From Clostridia bacterium (GTDB lineage: Bacteria; Bacillota; Clostridia; Christensenellales; Aristaeellaceae): a DNA stretch of 40,569 nucleotides. The position numbers and the translations under genes were made by a program. The notes under the pieces are model-generated. The model ran no database searches. It had not been told where the DNA came from and worked only from the letters and a program-made list of their open reading frames with translations. Below are positions 1 to 9,283 of the stretch, one piece after another. How positions within the stretch are numbered: position 1 is the stretch's first letter; each line of letters opens with the position of its first letter. The stretch covers positions 1 through 40,569 of the forward strand of contig JAUNNK010000009.1 of the NCBI GenBank assembly GCA_030537335.1. Reading direction: 5' to 3'.

Positions 1-860
<860 letters not shown>

Positions 861-898
861 CAAAAGCGCGGCGACCGGTTGCTATGCGGGTCGCCGCG
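861..898 (-). terminator. Rho-independent terminator after the glycyl radical enzyme gene
   Basis: On the minus strand the arms CGCGGCGACC (889-898) and GGTCGCCGCG (867-876) form a perfect 10-bp GC-rich stem with a 12-base loop, followed by CTTTTGTTG. It lies 22 bases past the stop codon of the 921-2861 gene and separates it from dnaK. Confidence 0.85.
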
Positions 899-920
899 TT
901 GATGGGAGTCTTGTATTTTC

Positions 921-2861
921 TTAGATGGAGTAGGACGTGCGCTCGATGATCTGATCCTGATAGCCCTTGTCCAGCTGGACGAAGTGGCCGCTCCAGCCCC
1001 ACACGCGCACGATCAGATTCTGATGCTCCTCGGGATGGCGCTGCGCATCCAGCAAGGTCTCCCGGCTGACGGCGTTCAGCTGCAGCTGATGTCCGCCGAG
1101 CAGGATGTAGGTGCGAACCAGCTGGGCGACCTTCTTGATGCCTTCGGCGTTCTTGAACACCGTGTCGTGCAGTTCGAGGGTCATGGGGCCGCCGTTGCAC
1201 ACCAGTTTCAGCGTGGGGCGCGCCATGGCCTGCAGCGCGGACAGCGGGCCGGCATCGGAGAGGATCAGCGACGGAGAGAAGTTCGCCGCCAGCATCTCGC
1301 CCGCAGCGCGGCCATCCGCCGTCGCGCCCAGATCACGGGCGTGCCAGAGGTAATACATCGCCGAGCCGGTGCCGGTGCGGAAGATGCCGTCGCGCTCATT
1401 GGTTCTCCCCTGCCACGCGTCGTGGAAGAATCGGATCATGGTATCCAGAAGTTCCGCGCATGCGTCGTCGAGACCCAGCTTCGGAGCACGCTCACGAAGC
1501 TTGTGCTTCAGGGCGACGGAGCCTGCAAAGTCGTTCTCCATGGCGGAGATCAGTTCGTCCTTGCCCACGGAGTGATCGCCGTAGACGTAGGCCTGCACCG
1601 CGGCCAGCTGGTCGACGGCGGTGGCGAAGCCGGTGCCGTGGATGCCGTAGTTGTTGTACTTTGCACCCTCGGAGATGTCGTGGCTGTAGTCGCTCATCAG
1701 CACGGACTGATAGGGTGCGGGTTCGATCCACAGGTTTCGGTAGCCGGGCTCCTGGCGATCGGCCTCGGCGATCTCCGCCAGACGCACCTGCTCCAGCAGC
1801 GCCTCAAAGCTGTCGCAGTCCCGCAGCTTCGTAAGAATCACATTGCGCACCAGCTCCGCGTGGGAGACTGCGCCGATGTTGGGAATGTCCATCGCAACGC
1901 CGGGGATGATGAACTCCCAGCATGCTGCGACGGTGTAGTCGCGCGCGTCCTCGAGCTCGTAGCCCATCTCCACCAGTGCGGGAATGACCACGTCGTCGTT
2001 GGCGTACTGCGGGAAGCCCAGGCCCTGCTTGGTCAGCTCGGTGCACAGCTCGTAGAGCTCGATGGGCGTGTCCTTGTTCACGCGCAGGTTGATCTTTGGA
2101 TCGATGCGACGGTTGTGAAGGCTGGCCTTCAGGCAGATGTAGGTCAGTTCGTTTACGGCGCAGCTGCCGTCGGCCTTGCAGCCGCCCAGCATCAGGCTCT
2201 GCCCGTTGTCGCCCTGCTGCATGCCGGTGTAGAGGTCGCTGTCGCGGTTGAAGGAGAGGAAGAACTCCTCCGTCAGCGCGAGCGCCTGTTCCTCAGTGAG
2301 ACGACCAGCCTCGACGTCCGCCTTGTAGTAGGGATACATGTACTGGTCGTAGCGGCCCACGGTGTTGTGATAGACGTTGGAGGCCCACAGGCAGAAGTGC
2401 AGGATGCGGAACATCTGCATCGCCGTCAGGTAGCTGTCCGCACCATAGCGGACGGCATGGGACAGGGCCTCGTTCTCGTAGCGGTCTGCGTAGGCGATGA
2501 CCGCATCGATGGTCGTGCGCATATCCTCGTTGCCCGCGTCCCTGCGCGCCAACAGGCCGCCCTTCAGTACACCCTCCCAGTCGCTGGAGATGTTGCAGAC
2601 GCGGCCCTGCTCGTGAATGTAGTGGCCAGCCATGCGCGCTTCCTTCTCGCCCTCCGCATAGATGTCCGGGAAGGCGATGATCGTGCGCCACGCCGGGATG
2701 TTTTCGCCTTCGTTGCGGATGATCTGCTCCTCCTCCAGGAACAGCTTCAGGCGCAGCGCCGCGCGCGCGGACAGGCTGAGCGCCGGATCCTGAATCTGCG
2801 CGCTGATCGCATCCCAGCGTTTCTTGCTCAGTTCGCGTCGAAATGCCCTGATGTTGCCCAT
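921..2861 (-). CDS. Glycyl radical enzyme (PFL-like family), compact, substrate unknown
   Basis: This is a glycyl radical enzyme of 646 residues. Such enzymes hold a radical on a C-terminal glycine, pass it to an active-site cysteine and carry out dehydration, decarboxylation or C-C/C-N/C-S cleavage under anaerobic conditions. Visible signs are the cysteine loop ACWEF (Cys314, Glu316), AKYNNYGIHGTG near 400, and the glycine loop RVWGWSGHF with Gly622. The usual loop is RVxGYS; here the aromatic residue is Trp. There is no adjacent Cys-Cys pair, so it is not pyruvate formate-lyase. The Cys-x-Glu pattern is that of dehydratase, lyase or decarboxylase members. Known members of those groups are roughly 750-900 residues, so this one is short, mainly in the N-terminal half. 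The ATG follows AGGGGGAA. Its activase lies just upstream on the same strand. The substrate cannot be read from the sequence. Confidence 0.9.
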   Translation of the reverse strand: MGNIRAFRRELSKKRWDAISAQIQDPALSLSARAALRLKLFLEEEQIIRNEGENIPAWRTIIAFPDIYAEGEKEARMAGHYIHEQGRVCNISSDWEGVLKGGLLARRDAGNEDMRTTIDAVIAYADRYENEALSHAVRYGADSYLTAMQMFRILHFCLWASNVYHNTVGRYDQYMYPYYKADVEAGRLTEEQALALTEEFFLSFNRDSDLYTGMQQGDNGQSLMLGGCKADGSCAVNELTYICLKASLHNRRIDPKINLRVNKDTPIELYELCTELTKQGLGFPQYANDDVVIPALVEMGYELEDARDYTVAACWEFIIPGVAMDIPNIGAVSHAELVRNVILTKLRDCDSFEALLEQVRLAEIAEADRQEPGYRNLWIEPAPYQSVLMSDYSHDISEGAKYNNYGIHGTGFATAVDQLAAVQAYVYGDHSVGKDELISAMENDFAGSVALKHKLRERAPKLGLDDACAELLDTMIRFFHDAWQGRTNERDGIFRTGTGSAMYYLWHARDLGATADGRAAGEMLAANFSPSLILSDAGPLSALQAMARPTLKLVCNGGPMTLELHDTVFKNAEGIKKVAQLVRTYILLGGHQLQLNAVSRETLLDAQRHPEEHQNLIVRVWGWSGHFVQLDKGYQDQIIERTSYSI

Positions 2862-2905
2862 TCAAATTCCCCCTATAATCATTATTGTTGCTTCAAGTCG
2901 TGAAA

Positions 2906-2918
2906 GATAACGTTTTCC
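2906..2918. promoter_or_regulatory. LacI/cre-like operator upstream of the glycyl radical enzyme
   Basis: The minus-strand sequence GGAAAACGTTATC is a near palindrome around a central CG, the layout typical of LacI-family and CcpA (cre) operators. It lies between the activase gene and the glycyl radical enzyme gene, just downstream of a weak candidate promoter at 2930-2958. A related site is at 3882-3899. No LacI-family gene is present in the window, so the regulator is unknown. Confidence 0.4.
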
Positions 2919-2929
2919 ATCGTGGATAT

Positions 2930-2958
2930 AAAATACCGTCCCTTCAAAACGGACGCAA
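2930..2958 (-). promoter_or_regulatory. Weak candidate promoter for the glycyl radical enzyme gene
   Basis: On the minus strand TTGCGT (2953-2958) and TATTTT (2930-2935) are separated by exactly 17 bases. Both boxes match the sigma-A consensus only partly (3/6 and 4/6). If used, the start of transcription would fall close to the operator-like site at 2906-2918. The enzyme could instead be co-transcribed with its activase. Confidence 0.3.
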
Positions 2959-2961
2959 TTC

Positions 2962-3828
2962 CTACAATATATCTACCCGGATTCCCCGGCGTTCAAACGG
3001 TTCGCGGAAGATGTTCGGCTCCTGCTGCTCCGGGAAGTCCGGCGCATAGGTCAGGCCGACGCCGCCGTACTTCGCCCCTGCCGCCTTGTTGTAGCGCAGC
3101 AGTTCCACCTTCTCCAGCATCGAAGCGCCCTCGAGCAGCCGCGCGGTGGCCTCCATGTTCTCCATGGTGTCGTTGACCGTGGGGATCAGCGGCACGCGGA
3201 TGCGGAACAGCTTGTTCATGCCCTTGAGCTGCTCCAAGTTTTGCAGAATCAGCGCATTGTCCACGCCGATGTAACGCTTGTGCAGCGCTGGATCGACAAT
3301 CTTCACGTCCATGATAACCATGTCCATGGCCCCGGCGAGCTTTGCGAACACCTCAGGCTGGGCGAAGCCGCTGGTCTCGATCAGTGCGTGCACCTCGGGT
3401 ACCAGCTTGCGCACGGCAACCACGAAGTCCGCCTGCATCAGCACCTCGCCGCCGGAGAAGGTCACGCCGCCGCCGTTCATGTTCAGCACCTTCGCCTGCC
3501 TGCGAATCTTCGCGGCGACCTCGCCGGCGGTCATACGCGTGCCGGCGATGCGGATTGCACCCTTCGGGCACACGGAGACGCAGCGCCCGCAGCCGATGCA
3601 ACGCTCCTTGGACGGACAGACCTCCTTGCACGCGCCGCAGTGATCGCACAGCGACAGCGTCACCACACGCTGGGGATGGGGCGCGAGGCCCTCCGGGTTG
3701 TGGCACCACATGCAATGCAGTGGGCAGCCCTTCATGAACACAGCGCAGCGGATTCCCGGGCCGTCGAACACCGCAAACTCTTCAATATCAAATACCAGGC
3801 CGGTGACCTGTTCCAAATTCGTATCCAT
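2962..3828 (-). CDS. Glycyl radical enzyme activating enzyme (radical SAM)
   Basis: This radical SAM protein of 288 residues installs the glycyl radical on its partner by reductive cleavage of S-adenosylmethionine. The radical SAM cluster motif is CPLHCMWC (Cys35, Cys39, Cys42). Two further ferredoxin-type four-cysteine motifs follow (Cys61-64-67-71 and Cys77-80-83-87), an insertion found in activases of non-PFL enzymes such as glycerol or choline lyases. The SAM-binding region TFSGGE follows. The start is uncertain: the frame is open to 3915, and I chose the ATG at 3826-3828 because the family-typical sequence VFDIEEFAVFDGPG begins a few residues later; GGAAGGG lies 16 bases upstream. The next gene on the strand is the glycyl radical enzyme, 100 bases downstream, and the pairing fixes the role. 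Confidence 0.9.
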   Translation of the reverse strand: MDTNLEQVTGLVFDIEEFAVFDGPGIRCAVFMKGCPLHCMWCHNPEGLAPHPQRVVTLSLCDHCGACKEVCPSKERCIGCGRCVSVCPKGAIRIAGTRMTAGEVAAKIRRQAKVLNMNGGGVTFSGGEVLMQADFVVAVRKLVPEVHALIETSGFAQPEVFAKLAGAMDMVIMDVKIVDPALHKRYIGVDNALILQNLEQLKGMNKLFRIRVPLIPTVNDTMENMEATARLLEGASMLEKVELLRYNKAAGAKYGGVGLTYAPDFPEQQEPNIFREPFERRGIRVDIL

Positions 3829-3881
3829 ATCTGTATCATAGCACAGGCCCTTCCTTCTGTCAATCATTCCAGGCCGATCTA

Positions 3882-3899
3882 TGGAAAAAACGTTTTCCA
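3882..3899. promoter_or_regulatory. LacI/cre-like palindromic operator before the activase gene
   Basis: TGGAAAA and TTTTCCA form perfect 7-base arms around AACG. The site lies between the activase start and the divergent acetate-kinase-like gene and shares the core AACGTTTTCC with the site at 2906-2918 (read as plus strand AACGTTTTCC). Two similar sites in one module suggest one repressor or catabolite regulator. This is inference from pattern only. Confidence 0.45.
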
Positions 3900-3971
3900 A
3901 ATTCCACTGGAGCATCCCTTCTTATTTTATACGTTTCAGACATCAAAACTGCGTCAAATCCAAAATGGATA

Positions 3972-4000
3972 TTGACAAATCGTGGTGCAACCGATAAGAT
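3972..4000 (+). promoter_or_regulatory. Sigma-A-type promoter for the acetate-kinase-like gene
   Basis: TTGACA (3972-3977) and TAAGAT (3995-4000) are separated by 17 bases, about 55 bases before the start codon. The spacer and flank hold an imperfect dyad (TCGTGGT / AACCGA). Confidence 0.75.
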
Positions 4001-4054
4001 TGAGATGTTAAAAGCGGATACATACGTGCAACAAAAATCTTTTCGGGAGGTTCC

Positions 4055-5236
4055 ATGAAGATACTGATTTGCAACGCCGGCAGCACATCCCTGAAGTTCA
4101 AGCTGTGGGAGATGCCGGAATATGCGGTTCTGGCGGAGGGGCGCGTGGAGCGCGTTGGTTCGGAGAATGCGATCTTCTCCTATTCCTCTCCTGCCGGAAA
4201 AATTCACCGGGAAAACCTTTCGGTGCCGGACTACACCGCCGGAATCCAGCTGTTCCTGGACGCACTGACGGGCGGCGAGCTGGGCGTGCTCTCCAACCTG
4301 GAGGAGATCTCGGCCGTGGGCTACAAGACCGTGCTCTCCAAGGATCACTACGGCGTGCACATCCTGACGGAGGACGTGCTGGAGGGCATGCGTGCTTTCT
4401 ACACCGTCGCGCCCGCCCACAACGGGCCGTATCTGGAGGCGATCTCTGTGTTTCAGCGCCTGCTTCCGGAGGTCAGGCAGGTGGGCGTGTTCGAGACGGC
4501 CTTCCACCAGACCATCCCCATGGAACGCCGCGTGTTCCCCATCCCCTATGAGTGGACGGAGAAGTATGGCATTCTGCGCATGGGCTACCACGGCGCGTCC
4601 CACGGCTACATCGCGGAGCGCCTGGGCAAGCAGCACCGGCGCATCATCTCCTGCCATCTGGGCGGCAGCGCGTCGCTCTGTGCCATTCTGGACGGCAAGA
4701 GCATGGACAACAGCTTCGGCTTTTCCCTTCAGATGGGCATCCCCCACGCCAGCCGCACCGGCGACGTGGACGTGTACATCGTGCCCTTCCTGCTCGCGCA
4801 GGGCCTGAGCATCGACGAGATATACGAGGGCCTGGGCAAGAACGGCGGTCTGAAGGGCATCTCCGGCACCAGCGGCGACATGCGCGACATCGAGGCGGCC
4901 ATCGAGAATGGCAGTGCGCGCGCGGAGCTTGCGCTGAAGGTGCTTGCGACCCACATCCTGCGCTACATCGGCGCCTACTCCATGGAGATCGGCGGCCTGG
5001 ACGCGGTGGCCTTCACCGGCGGCATCGGCGAAAACTGCGTGCGGCTGCGACGCATGGTGCTGCACGGCATGGCCCATCTGGGCGTCGAGGTCGATCCCGA
5101 GGCCAACGAGCATGGCTCCGGCGAGCGGCGCGTCACCCTGGATTCGTCAAAAGTGGCAGCCTATGTTATTCCGGCAAACGAAGAATTTATGGTAGTGCGC
5201 GAAACATATCGAATTTGCAAGGAAAATAATTGCTGA
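4055..5236 (+). CDS. ackA: Acetate-kinase-family protein with changed catalytic residues
   Basis: The 393-residue protein has the full length and motif order of acetate kinase, which interconverts acyl phosphate plus ADP with carboxylate plus ATP. Visible are NAGSTSLK (Asn7), APAHN (His122), FETAFHQTIP, YHGASH (His179), SRTGDVD (Arg234), GGIGEN and PANEE near the end. Two positions that are catalytic in well-studied acetate kinases differ: the Arg of the HRVVHGG region is Lys91 (GYKTVL), and the Asp of FDTAFHQ is Glu147. Both changes keep charge. The ATG has GGGAGG eight bases upstream. The gene diverges from the activase/glycyl radical enzyme pair and no phosphotransacetylase or aldehyde dehydrogenase is nearby. 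It may be a working acetate kinase of this lineage, a kinase for another acyl phosphate, or impaired. Confidence 0.82.
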   Translation: MKILICNAGSTSLKFKLWEMPEYAVLAEGRVERVGSENAIFSYSSPAGKIHRENLSVPDYTAGIQLFLDALTGGELGVLSNLEEISAVGYKTVLSKDHYGVHILTEDVLEGMRAFYTVAPAHNGPYLEAISVFQRLLPEVRQVGVFETAFHQTIPMERRVFPIPYEWTEKYGILRMGYHGASHGYIAERLGKQHRRIISCHLGGSASLCAILDGKSMDNSFGFSLQMGIPHASRTGDVDVYIVPFLLAQGLSIDEIYEGLGKNGGLKGISGTSGDMRDIEAAIENGSARAELALKVLATHILRYIGAYSMEIGGLDAVAFTGGIGENCVRLRRMVLHGMAHLGVEVDPEANEHGSGERRVTLDSSKVAAYVIPANEEFMVVRETYRICKENNC

Positions 5237-5252
5237 ATTTTATGTTTACATC

Positions 5253-5281
5253 TGGTAATTTCTTTAAACTTATTGTATAAT
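5253..5281 (+). promoter_or_regulatory. Candidate promoter of the glgCDA operon
   Basis: A perfect TATAAT lies at 5276-5281, about 60 bases before glgC. At 17-base spacing the -35 would be TGGTAA (5253-5258), a weak match. Confidence 0.5.
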
Positions 5282-5341
5282 ATATACAAGCGTATGCTTT
5301 CCGAGGGAAATCCTTAAATACGAACTGAAAGCAGGGATAGT

Positions 5342-6538
<1,197 letters not shown>

Positions 6539-7675
6539 ATGAACGATGTCATGGGCATTGTCTACACCTCCAAAGACAATCTGAACCTTCGTGAGCTCAC
6601 CACCAATCGCGCGGTCGCCGCACTTCCGGTCGCTGGCCGCTACCGCATCATCGACTTCACGCTGTCGAACCTGGTCAATTCCGGCGTTCGCAACGTGGGC
6701 GTCATCGTGCAGAAGAACTACCATTCGCTGATGGACCACCTGGGCTCCGGCAAGGAGTGGGACCTGCACACCCGCAACAATGGCCTCTTCATCCAGCCGC
6801 CGTTCCTCACCCGCGAAAACGCAGGCGAGTACACTGGCATCATCGAGGCCCTGCGCGCAAACTTTGACTACCTGCGCCGCTCCCGCCAGCAGTACGTCAT
6901 CGTCACCAACAGCAACTACGTCTGCAACACCTCCTTCGAGCCGATGATCGAGCAGCACGTGAAGTCCAAGGCGGACATCACCATGATGTACATCAAGGTT
7001 CGTCCGGAGCATCTGGAGTTCTCCCGCTCCTCCGACGGCAACCACTGCTATCTCAAGGTCGGCGAGGACAAGACCATCGAGGACATCGAGGTCAATCCGA
7101 ACGCAGCCAACTATCCGAACCTCAACATGGACTGCTTCATCATCAAGCGCACCCTGCTGATCCACTTGGTCGACCAGGCGATCGCCCGCGGTGCAAAGGA
7201 TCTCGAGGGCGAGGTTCTGCGCCCCTACATCAATTCCGGCGCGCTGAAGATCATGGGCTACGAGTTCGATGGCTACTATCGCCGCATCGAGACCATCAAG
7301 GGTTTCTTCAAGTTCAACATGGATCTGCTGCGCCACGACGTGCGCAAGGAGCTCTTCGGCACCCATCCGGTGTACACCAAGACCCGCGATGACGCTCCCG
7401 CCCTCTATCGCAGCGGCGCGGAGGTCAAGAATTCTCTGGTTGCCGACGGCTGCGTGATTGAAGGCAGCGTGGAGAACTGCGTGCTCTTCCGCGGCGTGCA
7501 CGTCGGCCGCGGCGCAAAGCTGAAGGACTGCATCATCATGCAGGACAGCTATATTGAGGAGGACGTCGAGATGGAGGACGTCATTCTCGACAAGGCCGTC
7601 ACCGTGCGCGCCCATGGCCGCCTGATCGGTCAGCGCCAGTACCCCATCGTCATCGGCAAGAACGTGACCCTCTAA
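6539..7675 (+). CDS. glgD: GlgD, regulatory subunit of ADP-glucose pyrophosphorylase
   Basis: This 378-residue protein is homologous to GlgC (PVAGRYRIIDFTLSNLVNSG; C-terminal hexapeptide helix) but lacks the GGxGxRL nucleotide loop at the N-terminus, where it reads IVYTSKDNLNLREL. That loss is the mark of GlgD, which in Bacillus-type systems joins GlgC to form a more active heteromer and is not catalytic alone. It starts at the base after the glgC stop, with GGGAGG inside the end of glgC, so translation is likely coupled. glgA follows 24 bases downstream. Confidence 0.93.
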   Translation: MNDVMGIVYTSKDNLNLRELTTNRAVAALPVAGRYRIIDFTLSNLVNSGVRNVGVIVQKNYHSLMDHLGSGKEWDLHTRNNGLFIQPPFLTRENAGEYTGIIEALRANFDYLRRSRQQYVIVTNSNYVCNTSFEPMIEQHVKSKADITMMYIKVRPEHLEFSRSSDGNHCYLKVGEDKTIEDIEVNPNAANYPNLNMDCFIIKRTLLIHLVDQAIARGAKDLEGEVLRPYINSGALKIMGYEFDGYYRRIETIKGFFKFNMDLLRHDVRKELFGTHPVYTKTRDDAPALYRSGAEVKNSLVADGCVIEGSVENCVLFRGVHVGRGAKLKDCIIMQDSYIEEDVEMEDVILDKAVTVRAHGRLIGQRQYPIVIGKNVTL

Positions 7676-7699
7676 ACGACCCGTCAGGAGGTTCTGACT

Positions 7700-9163
7700 A
7701 TGAAAATTCTCTTTGCATCATCCGAATGCGTGCCCTTCATCAAGACGGGCGGTCTTGCGGACGTCGTCGGCGCGCTCCCCAAGGAGCTAATCAAGACCGG
7801 CGCCGACGTGCGCGTCATTCTTCCGCTGTACAAGACCATGGACCCCAAGTGGCGTGCGCAGGCGACGGAGCTTTTGAACTTCTACGTCGAACTCGGCTGG
7901 CGCAAGCAGTATGTGGGCATCTATCAGCTGGAGTACAGCGGCATCACCTTCTACTTCATCGACAACGAGCAGTACTTTGGCCGCGACTATGTTTACGGCT
8001 CCGGTACCGATGAGGGTGAGCGCTTCGCGTACTTCTGCCGTGCGGTTCTGGAGGCGCTGCCGAAGATCGACTTCATTCCGGACGTGCTCCACTGCAACGA
8101 CTGGCAGACCGGTCTGATTCCCGTCATGCTGAAGATTCAGTACAACAGCCTGGGCATGTACAAAAACATCAAGACCGTTTACACCATCCACAACCTGAAG
8201 TTCCAGGGCATCTTCCCCATCGACTTCGTCGAGGAGATGCTGAGCCTGGGCAGCCTGGCCTACACCAGCGACAGCCTGGAATTCTACGGCATGTGCTCCT
8301 ACATGAAGGGTGGCCTCGTCTATGCGGATGAGATCAACACCGTCAGCCCCACCTACGCCCAGGAGATTCAGACCGCCTACTACGGCGAGCGCCTGGATGG
8401 ACTGCTCCGCTCCCGCCTGGATCACCTCTGCGGCATCCTCAACGGCATCGATACCGTGGAATACGATCCGGAGACCGATCCGATGATCGAAAACCACTAC
8501 ACCGCCGACACCTTCGATGAGAAGGTCAAGAACAAGCTGCTGCTGCAGAAGGAACTCGGCCTGACTGTCGATCCCGACATCCCGATGATCGGCATGGTCA
8601 GCCGCCTCTCCGGCCAGAAGGGCCTGGATCTGGTGGAGTGCGTGTTTGAGCCCATCATGAACACCGGCGCGCAGGTTGTCGTGCTGGGCATGGGCGAGAG
8701 CAAGTATGTGGATCTGTTCAGCTGGGCCCAGTGGAAGTATTCCGGCCAGTTCGCCGCCTGCTTCCAGATGAACAACGCCCTGGCGCACAAGATCTACGGC
8801 GCCTGCGACCTGTTCCTGATGCCCTCCATGTTCGAACCCTGCGGCTTGTCCCAGCTCATCGCGCTGCGCTACGGCACGCTGCCCATCGCGCGTGAGACAG
8901 GCGGACTGCGCGACACCGTCCTCGCCTACAACAAGTACACCGGCGACGGCAACGGCTTCACCTTCCTGAACTACAATGCGCACGACATGCTCTACGTCAT
9001 CGAGCAGGCCGTACGGATGTACAAGGAGAACCGCATCACCTTCAACCGTCTGGCGACCCGCGCGATGCAGGGCCAGTACGGCTGGGATCGCTCCGCCAAG
9101 GCCTACATGGAGCTCTACAAGAAGGCTCTGGGCGAGACGGAAGCTGCTGAATCAGCAGAATAA
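7700..9163 (+). CDS. glgA: Glycogen synthase GlgA (GT5)
   Basis: GlgA transfers glucose from ADP-glucose to the non-reducing end of an alpha-1,4-glucan. The 487-residue protein begins KILFASSECVPFIKTGGLADVVGALPK, containing the ADP-glucose-binding KTGGL motif, and has HCNDWQTGL near residue 132, IHNLKFQG, and near residue 375 the retaining-glycosyltransferase segment MPSMFEPCGLSQLIALRYGT with the E-x7-E arrangement. AGGAGG precedes the ATG. It is the last gene of glgC-glgD-glgA and is followed by a strong terminator. No glycogen phosphorylase is in this cluster; the branching enzyme lies 28 kb away. Confidence 0.96.
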   Translation: MKILFASSECVPFIKTGGLADVVGALPKELIKTGADVRVILPLYKTMDPKWRAQATELLNFYVELGWRKQYVGIYQLEYSGITFYFIDNEQYFGRDYVYGSGTDEGERFAYFCRAVLEALPKIDFIPDVLHCNDWQTGLIPVMLKIQYNSLGMYKNIKTVYTIHNLKFQGIFPIDFVEEMLSLGSLAYTSDSLEFYGMCSYMKGGLVYADEINTVSPTYAQEIQTAYYGERLDGLLRSRLDHLCGILNGIDTVEYDPETDPMIENHYTADTFDEKVKNKLLLQKELGLTVDPDIPMIGMVSRLSGQKGLDLVECVFEPIMNTGAQVVVLGMGESKYVDLFSWAQWKYSGQFAACFQMNNALAHKIYGACDLFLMPSMFEPCGLSQLIALRYGTLPIARETGGLRDTVLAYNKYTGDGNGFTFLNYNAHDMLYVIEQAVRMYKENRITFNRLATRAMQGQYGWDRSAKAYMELYKKALGETEAAESAE

Positions 9164-9183
9164 GCGAATCTTGTTCAGGATTC

Positions 9184-9217
9184 GAGCCGGACAGCGAACA
9201 CTGTCCGGCTCTTTTCT
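9184..9217 (+). terminator. Rho-independent terminator after glgA
   Basis: GAGCCGGACAG (9184-9194) pairs perfectly with CTGTCCGGCTC (9201-9211) across a six-base loop, followed by TTTTCT. Confidence 0.93.
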
Positions 9218-9227
9218 GCATCATACC

Positions 9228-9256
9228 TGTACAAGCAGACCGATCCGTGCTATAAT
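9228..9256 (+). promoter_or_regulatory. Sigma-A-type promoter for the AAA+ ATPase gene
   Basis: TGTACA (9228-9233), 17 bases, then a perfect TATAAT (9251-9256), 28 bases before the start codon. Confidence 0.65.
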
Positions 9257-9283
9257 TTGAGATAGCAAAAGGAGTTGATCACA

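Noticed and set aside
984-2903. Open frame of 639 codons on the plus strand antisense to the glycyl radical enzyme
   Set aside because: It has no ribosome binding site or recognisable domain, and its Val/Ala/Gln/His-rich composition is that of the reverse of a GC-rich gene; the minus-strand protein has clear catalytic motifs.
3926-3957. TTGACG/TATAAA on the minus strand as the activase promoter
   Set aside because: The spacing is 20 bases, too long for a normal sigma-A promoter; kept only as a possibility.
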